Shown piece by piece: positions 6,991 to 13,258 of a stretch of 64,000 nucleotides of DNA. Numbering within the stretch: position 1 is the stretch's first letter; the number at the start of each line of letters is the position of its first letter. The notes under the pieces are model-generated. The model saw nothing but the letters and a program-made list of their open reading frames with translations. It did no database searches and had not been told where the DNA came from. Origin of the DNA: CAYGTO01 sp964352815 (GTDB lineage: Bacteria > Pseudomonadota > Alphaproteobacteria > Rickettsiales > UBA3002); NCBI GenBank assembly GCA_964352815.1, contig CAYGTO010000001.1, positions 248,001-312,000 on the forward strand. Reading direction: 5' to 3'. Position numbers and translations under genes: made by a program.

Positions 6991-7466
6991 GCAGCATCCT
7001 TCTTCATCTTACGGAACGCAACCGCAAGGACGACACCAATCACGACGCCCATCACAATTTCGCCCGCCGCCCATTTGAGGGGAATCTCGAGCGGGACAGG
7101 CATCCATGCATAGCTGCCCACCGACATGCCGGCAGAGAGAAGCCCGATGAGCAATCCGAATTTGGTGCCTTTTGATGGGCAACGAATCGCGCAGGATTTG
7201 CTCGCCCAGCAAAAGAGGCCGCCAACCGCGAGGGCGCGAATCAACTGACCGATCACGCTGAAGTGAAACAGCTCCTGCATCGCTTCAGGCGAACGCCACA
7301 GCTCTTTGGTCGCTTCATAATCCGGCATCATATAGACGCCATGAAAGCCCCATTCGAACAGAAAAATAACCAGAAATGCGAGGATGGTCGCGATCAACAC
7401 ATCTTTCACTGGACAGCCGCATATGGGACAATTGTTAGTCGGTTCTTCTTTCTTCTTTTTAGGCAT
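6987..7466 (-). CDS. Zinc-ribbon-like membrane protein within the pnt operon, unknown
   Basis: The 159-residue protein begins MPKKKKEEPTNNCPICGCPV, a C-x2-C-x-C cluster that looks like a small metal knuckle. It then has about four hydrophobic helices: residues 26-46, about 75-96, 103-121 and 130-152. FEWGFHGVYMMPDY follows helix 1, and a second Cys group (CWASKSCAIRC) lies at about 85-95. I do not recognise the family. It sits between pntAB (eight-base gap) and pntB (four-base overlap), so it is very probably co-translated with them. A role in assembling or tuning the transhydrogenase is inference; pnt operons known to me do not carry it. Confidence 0.75.
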   Translation of the reverse strand: MPKKKKEEPTNNCPICGCPVKDVLIATILAFLVIFLFEWGFHGVYMMPDYEATKELWRSPEAMQELFHFSVIGQLIRALAVGGLFCWASKSCAIRCPSKGTKFGLLIGLLSAGMSVGSYAWMPVPLEIPLKWAAGEIVMGVVIGVVLAVAFRKMKKDAA

Positions 7467-7474
7467 AGCTCCTC

Positions 7475-7867
7475 CTAGTTCTTGGGTTCTTTTTTCTTAA
7501 ACATTTCTAGCATGCGCTGGGTGACGATAAAGCCGCCAAAAATATTGATCGAGGCGATCACCACTGCGACAAAGCCGAGCATATGTGACAGGCCGAAGCC
7601 TTCTGGCCCGAGCGCGATCATGGCGCCGACGATGATGATGCCTGAGAGAGCGTTGGTCACAGCCATGAGCGGCGTGTGCAGGGCAGGGGTGACTTTCCAC
7701 ACCACGTAATAGCCGACGAAGCAGGCGAGTACGAAGACAGTGATGCCGAAAATGAACGGGTCGACCATGCCGCCCTCGGCGAGTTGGGTTTCTAGCGCTT
7801 GGGTGTCAGTAGTGAGCTGGGCCAGCTCTTCTTGTAATTCCTCAAGTTTATCGGTGACGTTTGACAT
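7475..7867 (-). CDS. pntAB: NAD(P) transhydrogenase subunit alpha part 2
   Basis: The 130-residue protein has a short N-terminal coiled coil (KLEELQEELAQLTTDTQALE) and then three to four membrane helices: GITVFVLACFVGYYVVWKVT, LSGIIIVGAMIALGP and GFVAVVIASINIFGGF. It ends with VTQRMLEMFKKK. PVxxALHTPLMAVTNALSG-type sequence is diagnostic. This is the separate membrane piece of the alpha subunit, as in Rhodospirillum rubrum and other alphaproteobacteria. It lies three bases after pntAA. Confidence 0.96.
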   Translation of the reverse strand: MSNVTDKLEELQEELAQLTTDTQALETQLAEGGMVDPFIFGITVFVLACFVGYYVVWKVTPALHTPLMAVTNALSGIIIVGAMIALGPEGFGLSHMLGFVAVVIASINIFGGFIVTQRMLEMFKKKEPKN

Positions 7868-7869
7868 GG

Positions 7870-9003
7870 CTACCCCTTTAACATCGCATGCACCACTTCA
7901 CCATCCTTGGTGAGCAGCGTGCCTTGAATTAACTCATCGTCCCATTGCACTTCAAGCGCACCGTCTTTGGACAGCATTAAGGTGGAGACGAAATTATACA
8001 AATTACGTGCATAAAGCGGCGTGGCGTCACTTGCGGCACGGCTTGGCAAATCGCTATAGCCGAGGAGCTTCACCCCATACTGCGTGATGACTTTGTCTTC
8101 TTCAGTGAGTTTGCAGTTCCCGCCCGCGGCGGCGGCTAAATCCACAATCACACTGCCATGCTTCATCGCTCTGACGGTTTCTTCTTTGATTAGCTCGGGT
8201 GCGGGCTTGCCGGGGATCAACGCGGTGGTGATGATCACATCCGATTTCAGCGCCGTGTCATGAATGAGTGTTGCTTGCTTTTGCTTATACTCTTCGCTCA
8301 TCTCTCTCGCATAACCGCCACTATCTTCGCCTTCCGCAGTGTCATTCGGCACTTCAACAAACTTCGCGCCGAGACTTTCGACCTGCTCTTTCACCACCGG
8401 GCGGACATCAAAGGCGGAGACCATTGCGCCTAGGCGCTTTGCTGTTGCGATTGCTTGTAACCCCGCGACACCTGCGCCAAGCACCAGTACTTTAGCGGGT
8501 GGAATCGTTCCTGCGGCGGTCATCATCATGGGAAAAATTTTGCTATGTGCCTGCGCGGCCTCGATCACTGCGCGATAGCCCGCGAGATTGCTTTGCGACG
8601 AGAGCACATCCATGCTTTGCGCGCGCGAAATCCGTGGCAGAAGCTCCATCGCATAGGCGTGCAGCCCGTGATCGGCATACCATTGCACATCGCTTTCTTC
8701 ACTCAGCGGCGCGAGCATACCCACCACATGCGCGCCTTCTTTCATGCGGTCTGTCACATCTTTCTCTGGCTGATTCAAGCAGAGGAGGATATCCGTGCTT
8801 TCGACCATTGCGTCGCGGTCATCGGATGAGCGCATCGTTGCGCCCGCTTCGGTGAATTGCGTGTCGGTGATTGAAGAACCTTCGCCAGCGCCTGATTCAA
8901 TGACGATGTCGGCGCCTAGCGCAGCAAATTTTTTCACGGAATCAATGGACAATGCGCAGCGGCGCTCGCCTTCAACTAGTTCTTTGAGTGCAGTGATGAT
9001 CAT
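7870..9003 (-). CDS. pntAA: NAD(P) transhydrogenase subunit alpha part 1
   Basis: The 377-residue soluble subunit binds NAD(H). It starts MIITALKELVEGERRCALSI and resembles alanine dehydrogenase. The Rossmann fingerprint VLVLGAGVAGLQAIATAKRLG is followed by VSAFDVRPVVKEQVESLGAK and IPGKPAPELI; KHGSVIVDLAAAAGGNCKLT is also typical. It starts three bases after the stop of an upstream GGDEF gene, so both are likely on one message. Length and order match the alphaproteobacterial three-gene form. Confidence 0.96.
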   Translation of the reverse strand: MIITALKELVEGERRCALSIDSVKKFAALGADIVIESGAGEGSSITDTQFTEAGATMRSSDDRDAMVESTDILLCLNQPEKDVTDRMKEGAHVVGMLAPLSEESDVQWYADHGLHAYAMELLPRISRAQSMDVLSSQSNLAGYRAVIEAAQAHSKIFPMMMTAAGTIPPAKVLVLGAGVAGLQAIATAKRLGAMVSAFDVRPVVKEQVESLGAKFVEVPNDTAEGEDSGGYAREMSEEYKQKQATLIHDTALKSDVIITTALIPGKPAPELIKEETVRAMKHGSVIVDLAAAAGGNCKLTEEDKVITQYGVKLLGYSDLPSRAASDATPLYARNLYNFVSTLMLSKDGALEVQWDDELIQGTLLTKDGEVVHAMLKG

Positions 9004-9006
9004 GGG

Positions 9007-9771
9007 TTAGGCTAATACTTCCGTACGACGGTGGCCTTTGGAGCCGGTTTTGCCTTGACGCATGGCGAGGCTTGCCCGTTGGACAATCATATCGGCGGAA
9101 TTATGCGACTGCGCTTCATACACGCCAAATGCGGTCGTCACAACATTCTGTTTGCCATTATAGATAAAGGCGCTGCGTGCGATATGGTGGGCGATATCTT
9201 CGGCGCGCTTTTTCGACGCTTTCTCATCGGCATAATGCATGATGAGTGCGAATTCGTCACTGCCGATGCGCGCCAGAAAATCCGTGTCGCGGCGGATATC
9301 ATTGATGATTGCACCCACGTGACGGATTGCCATGTCACCCGCGGTTTGCCCAAGCGTATCATTGATTTTCGTCAGGTCATCCATGTCGAAATAGATCACG
9401 CTGAAATGGTGCTTATAACGCTCAAACATCGAAATCGACCATTCGAGCTTGGTGAAAAAGGCGCGGCGGTTTGGTAATCCCGTCGTATGATCCGTATCCA
9501 CCTTGGTCTCTAGCTTATGAATATGTTTCTTCGCCTTATCGATTCCGTCTTTCATCTCTTCTAGCTTATGGAACATCATCGAAATCGCCCGACGTACTTC
9601 CGGCGTCGCATGCTCTTTTGGGACATTCAGGATAGAAAGCTGGTAATCGCTTTGCGGATCTTGTTCTTGTTTCGAATCGCTGTCCGGCAAATTATCATTA
9701 AGCAGTGAGCCAGGCGGATGCATGCCGTAGGCGGCGTAAGCGCGGTGAAGCGGATGAAATTTGCTGACCAT
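9007..9771 (-). CDS. GGDEF-domain protein (GSDEF variant), first gene of pnt operon
   Basis: The 254-residue protein has a 75-residue N-terminal region with a helix (VRRAISMMFHKLEEMKDGID), then a GGDEF domain starting DHTTGLPNRRAFFTKLEWSI. The active-site loop reads RIGSDEFALIMHY, so the second Gly is Ser. Some GGDEF proteins with this change keep activity and others act as GTP or c-di-GMP binders, so activity is uncertain. There are no membrane segments. ATG 9771 follows AAGGA. Only three bases separate it from pntAA, which would tie a c-di-GMP gene to transhydrogenase expression. Confidence 0.88.
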   Translation of the reverse strand: MVSKFHPLHRAYAAYGMHPPGSLLNDNLPDSDSKQEQDPQSDYQLSILNVPKEHATPEVRRAISMMFHKLEEMKDGIDKAKKHIHKLETKVDTDHTTGLPNRRAFFTKLEWSISMFERYKHHFSVIYFDMDDLTKINDTLGQTAGDMAIRHVGAIINDIRRDTDFLARIGSDEFALIMHYADEKASKKRAEDIAHHIARSAFIYNGKQNVVTTAFGVYEAQSHNSADMIVQRASLAMRQGKTGSKGHRRTEVLA

Positions 9772-9922
9772 AAAACCAATCCTTATGCATAAAATTCAAC
9801 AGGTTGGTGGCATCTTTTTATGTGCCTTCATTCAGTCTTAGAAGATTCATAGCGCCGCCACAACTAAAAAATGCGCCCCATACGTATCTCTCCTACGTGC
9901 CTTAGGAAGCACATCCTTTCTT

Positions 9923-9951
9923 TTGACAAAAATCCTGTAAAATCATATAGT
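9923..9951 (+). promoter_or_regulatory. Sigma70 promoter of purE
   Basis: TTGACA (9923-9928), 17-base spacer, TATAGT (9946-9951). It is the best consensus promoter in the window and lies 21 bases before the purE start. Confidence 0.85.
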
Positions 9952-9972
9952 CACGTTTTAGGTGAGGAAGAT

Positions 9973-10455
9973 ATGAGCACACCACTCGTTAGCGTTATCA
10001 TGGGCAGCCAGTCGGATTGGGAGACGATGCAGCCTGCGGTTCAAAAACTCGCCGAGTTCGGCGTGCCCCATGAAACCAAAATCATCTCCGCACACCGTAC
10101 GCCCGACCGTCTAAAAGAATTTGCGAACAGCGCTCATGGCCGTGGCCTTAAGGTCATTATCGCCGGAGCAGGCGGCGCAGCGCATTTGCCTGGCATGTGT
10201 GCCGCGATGACCACCGTGCCGGTGCTTGGCGTGCCGGTCGAAAGCGGTTCGCTCGACGGGATGGATAGTTTATTGTCGATTGTGCAGATGCCGCGCGGCA
10301 TTCCCGTTGGGACGTTAGCCATCGGCGCGCGCGGTGCAGAAAACGCAGGGCTCATGGCGATTGCAATGCTAGCAAGCCATGATGAGGTGTTGCATACGAA
10401 ACTTGAGCACTACCGAAAAGAGCAGACCGCGTCCGTGGCGGATGTGCCGAAATAA
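9973..10455 (+). CDS. purE: N5-carboxyaminoimidazole ribonucleotide mutase
   Basis: The 160-residue class I PurE reads MSTPLVSVIMGSQSDWETMQ, with GSQSDW (substrate phosphate loop), SAHRTPDRL (catalytic His) and AGGAAHLPGMCAAMT. It moves the carboxyl group of N5-CAIR to give CAIR in purine synthesis. ATG 9973 is preceded by GAGGAAG and by the promoter at 9923; an in-frame ATG at 9871 lies upstream of that promoter and is rejected. It is first in a purE-(exported protein)-purK unit, in which PurK supplies its substrate. Confidence 0.97.
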   Translation: MSTPLVSVIMGSQSDWETMQPAVQKLAEFGVPHETKIISAHRTPDRLKEFANSAHGRGLKVIIAGAGGAAHLPGMCAAMTTVPVLGVPVESGSLDGMDSLLSIVQMPRGIPVGTLAIGARGAENAGLMAIAMLASHDEVLHTKLEHYRKEQTASVADVPK

Positions 10456-10466
10456 ATGAAGACTAT

Positions 10467-10551
10467 TTTGCGAGGAACGAAGTGACGAAGCAATCCAGAT
10501 ATCTTCCAGCATCCCTGGGTCGCCGCGTCGGCCTAAGGCCTCCTCGCGAAA
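10467..10551. repeat. Palindromic element, CGAGGA...TCCTCGCGAAACG family
   Basis: TTTGCGAGGA (10467-10476) is inverted as TCCTCGCGAAA (10541-10551), with a GCAATCCAG core. Related copies lie immediately before pheS (16948-17020) and before hslO (22531-22619). Here the element covers the start of the gene between purE and purK. Confidence 0.65.
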
Positions 10552-11123
10552 CGTGGATGGCGCTGTTCGTCATGCTTTTCATGTCGAGTGTTTCATACGC
10601 GGAAATGCCTTCGAATGCTTCTGTCAAACTCCAGCAGCTGATGCAAAATTTTCTCCAAAACCCTAGTTCAAACGCGTACCATACGCTGGGCCCTGAAATT
10701 AACGCCGCGCTGAACGATGGTGGCCGGGTTCCACCAAGCCAGCTTCAGGCCCTTGCCGGGTCGATTCAAGGCCAAAATCCAGGGTCGATTCAGCTTGGAG
10801 TCGATCTGCTTGAGTTAACCGATCCGAACACGGCGAATTACCTTTCGAATTCTTTGGGTAACGCGGCAAGTAGCAATCCACAAAATTTCATGAACAGCCT
10901 GTCTGGCGCCTCTCTTAGCGATGTGCAGCTCGATCGGCTTACCCAATCACTGCCGCAGAACCTGTCCTTCAACGGTGTCAACCTCCAGCAGCACTTTCAA
11001 CAGCTGAGTGGCGGCATACTTGATCAATGGATCGCGCAGTTCGACCAGCTCTATTTTAAATATAAAGCGAAGTGGGATCGCTTCCTTATCCAAGCCAAAC
11101 GCCAACTCAATTCGATTCTGTAA
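10482..11123 (+). CDS. Putative exported protein between purE and purK, unknown
   Basis: The mature part starts after MALFVMLFMSSVSYA-EMP, a signal-peptide-like core with an A-x-A-type cleavage site. Two starts are possible. GTG 10482 has a GAGGA site six bases upstream but its first 25 codons lie inside a palindromic element. ATG 10557 lies just after the element and lacks a ribosome site. The longer form gives the signal a positive n-region (LGRRVGLRPPRETW). The body is rich in Asn, Gln, Ser and Leu, with repeated LxxLxxxxPxN units (SLPQNLSFNGVNLQQHFQQL), and looks helical. The stop overlaps the purK ATG (TAATG), so it is translationally coupled to purK. No family recognised. Confidence 0.65.
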   Translation: MTKQSRYLPASLGRRVGLRPPRETWMALFVMLFMSSVSYAEMPSNASVKLQQLMQNFLQNPSSNAYHTLGPEINAALNDGGRVPPSQLQALAGSIQGQNPGSIQLGVDLLELTDPNTANYLSNSLGNAASSNPQNFMNSLSGASLSDVQLDRLTQSLPQNLSFNGVNLQQHFQQLSGGILDQWIAQFDQLYFKYKAKWDRFLIQAKRQLNSIL

Positions 11124-12235
11124 TGCTCGCGCCAGGTAGCACGATTGGCATTATGGGTGGCGGCCAGCTAGGGCGTATGCTTGCCACAGCCGCGGCGCAT
11201 ATGGGCTATAAAACACACATCTTTTGCCCAGGTGCGGACGCGCCCGCTGAACAAGTCGCCAGCCATATCACTTACGCGGAATATGATAACCGCCTCGCGC
11301 TCACGGCTTTTGCTAGCAGCGTGAATGTTGTTACGTTTGAGTTTGAGAATGTGCCCGATGATTCGCTCGAAGCGCTCGCGGGCCAAGTGCCAGTACACCC
11401 CAGCCCCAAAGTGCTCGCCACGTGCCGCAACCGGCTACGCGAAAAGGAATTCGTCAGCTCACAAGGGATTCAAACCGCACCCTACCGCCCCGTCGTCTCG
11501 TTCCAGGGGCTCGAAGATGCGGTTGATCAGCTTCACGCGCCATGCATTTTAAAAACCACGGAGCTCGGTTATGACGGCAAGGGCCAGGCTCGGATTAACG
11601 ACCCGAAAGAATGCAAATTGGCGTGGATGCAGCTTCATGAACCGCAAGAAGCGGTGCTTGAAGGCTTCGTCGATTTTGAGAGCGAAATTTCCGTCATTGC
11701 AGCGCGCAATGAGGCCGGCGAGGTGACGTGCTTCCCGCCGATTACCAATATCCATCGTAACCATATTTTGGATATTAGCCAATGCCCAGCATCGATTGGC
11801 GAAGCCGTGCGTGCGAAGGCGATGAGTATTGCGGAAGCGCTTGCCAATGCGTTGAATCTGGTAGGGCTTTTGGCGGTGGAGATGTTTGTCACGAAAGAAG
11901 GCGAAGTGATTGTGAATGAACTGGCGCCGCGGCCCCATAATTCCGGCCATCTGACCATGGAAGCCTGTGAAACAAGCCAGTTTGAGCAGCATATCCGCGC
12001 CATTTGCGGCCTCTCACTTGGTGCAACGGACGTGCTCTGCGCCGCGGAAATGAAAAACCTGATTGGTGAAGATGCGAATAAGTGGGCGCAATATGCGAGT
12101 GACCCGCGTGCGCATCTACATCTTTATGGAAAGCATAAAATGCGTGAAGGGCGGAAAATGGGCCATGTCACCACGCTGAAACATCGAATCGGCCCCGCAC
12201 AGTCACATCTTGCTGCGATTGGGAAGAAAGATTAG
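11123..12235 (+). CDS. purK: N5-carboxyaminoimidazole ribonucleotide synthase
   Basis: The 370-residue ATP-grasp enzyme starts MLAPGSTIGIMGGGQLGRML, the nucleotide-binding N-terminus of PurK. It continues with VTFEFENVP, KTTELGYDGKGQ (ATP-grasp loop), EISVIAARN and NELAPRPHNSGHLTMEA, all diagnostic. It uses ATP and bicarbonate to carboxylate AIR, giving the N5-CAIR used by PurE. ATG 11123 overlaps the previous stop. Its own stop overlaps that of the convergent protease gene at 12232 by three to four bases. Confidence 0.96.
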   Translation: MLAPGSTIGIMGGGQLGRMLATAAAHMGYKTHIFCPGADAPAEQVASHITYAEYDNRLALTAFASSVNVVTFEFENVPDDSLEALAGQVPVHPSPKVLATCRNRLREKEFVSSQGIQTAPYRPVVSFQGLEDAVDQLHAPCILKTTELGYDGKGQARINDPKECKLAWMQLHEPQEAVLEGFVDFESEISVIAARNEAGEVTCFPPITNIHRNHILDISQCPASIGEAVRAKAMSIAEALANALNLVGLLAVEMFVTKEGEVIVNELAPRPHNSGHLTMEACETSQFEQHIRAICGLSLGATDVLCAAEMKNLIGEDANKWAQYASDPRAHLHLYGKHKMREGRKMGHVTTLKHRIGPAQSHLAAIGKKD

Positions 12236-13197
12236 CGGGCTTGCTGAAGCTCGGCTGCCTCAAGCAGCGTCTCTGACGCCACCTCATGAATTTGATAGGA
12301 AGGATGCGCTGCCTGCGCGTTAGCGACCGGCTCGTCTAGCGTGATGGAACGTTCTTTCATGGCTTCAAGTCGCGCAATCCGTTTTTTCGTGCTCGGGTGG
12401 GTAGGGAAGGGATTCAGAAACAACTTCACGGCCTTACGCAAAAGCCCATAGGCAGTCGTCTTCTGCCCTTTTTTCGCTTCCTCTTTGAGCTCCTTCACCC
12501 GCTCATCAAGGGTCTGAAGCGCGCTTTGCATTTGCTCTGGGCTGGTCACATCTGCGGCTTCTTTATCTGCTTCATATTCAATAGAGCGGCGATAAGCAGA
12601 AGATGCGGCGCTGCCTGTAAAATAAGCAAAGAGCCCTGAAAAGGTTAGGATTGCTTCGGAAGATGGCTTTGCACGCAGTTCAGCGGTCCGTGCAATCGTG
12701 AGCGTTACGGCGAGACCGGCGCCTGCGGCGGCCATGTAAGAGCCAAAAATGCCAAATAAATCCCGGCTTCCATGACGGTGATGCGACAGCTCATGCCCAA
12801 TCACGGCCGTCACCTCATCGCGATTCATCGTTTCGAGCAGGCCCCGCGTAACCACCATATGTTTGCTATCAATGCTCGCGGCGTTGGGAACGTGGCTGTG
12901 AATGATAAAAATGCCAGGAACATGTTTAATCCCAGCTTTTTCAGCTAAATCCACCGTGCGATCAATGATCCAGCGCTCATCAGGGTTGTCCGGATCTGCC
13001 GCATGGGCGGTGCTATGCCCCGCAAGGAGCCAGTTACTGACTTTAACAGTCTCGGGTAGTTCTTCACGCCGGTGCAGGCGTTGGTAGCGATGCGCGCGTT
13101 CATGGGCAGTGCTCGCCGAGCGCAGCATTTCCGCCTCACCATCCATTTCGGGTGCCATAAATAAGGATGTTAGCGGTCGTAAACCAAACCAAGCCAT
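12232..13197 (-). CDS. M48-family membrane metalloprotease (HtpX-like)
   Basis: The 321-residue protein starts MAWFGLRPLTSLFM. The start is ATG 13197, since TGGAGAT just upstream is its ribosome site and an in-frame GTG at 13209 would include it. The zinc site is VIGHELSHHRHG (HExxH), with the third ligand in SIEYEADKEAA. Between them lie one or two hydrophobic helices (LFGIFGSYMAAAGAGLAVTL; AILTFSGLFAYFTGSAA). M48/HtpX proteases degrade damaged membrane proteins. The C-terminal THPSTKKRIARLEAM is also typical. Upstream it carries a TGTCA-type promoter, which fits envelope-stress control (inference). Confidence 0.9.
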   Translation of the reverse strand: MAWFGLRPLTSLFMAPEMDGEAEMLRSASTAHERAHRYQRLHRREELPETVKVSNWLLAGHSTAHAADPDNPDERWIIDRTVDLAEKAGIKHVPGIFIIHSHVPNAASIDSKHMVVTRGLLETMNRDEVTAVIGHELSHHRHGSRDLFGIFGSYMAAAGAGLAVTLTIARTAELRAKPSSEAILTFSGLFAYFTGSAASSAYRRSIEYEADKEAADVTSPEQMQSALQTLDERVKELKEEAKKGQKTTAYGLLRKAVKLFLNPFPTHPSTKKRIARLEAMKERSITLDEPVANAQAAHPSYQIHEVASETLLEAAELQQAR

Positions 13198-13214
13198 AGA
13201 TATCTCCACGTTTC

Positions 13215-13258
13215 AGTGTAGCAGCTTGGTATGAGAGAAGTATGACAGTTCTGTGAAG
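13215..13258 (-). promoter_or_regulatory. Promoter with CTTCA-N6-TGTCA direct repeat (M48 protease)
   Basis: Reverse strand: CTTCA (13258-13254), six bases, TGTCA (13247-13243), a 22-base spacer, then TACACT (13220-13215). A TGGAG ribosome site follows, then ATG 13197. The site ends against the pheT stop at 13259, so the protease has its own start even though pheT is upstream. Confidence 0.55.
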
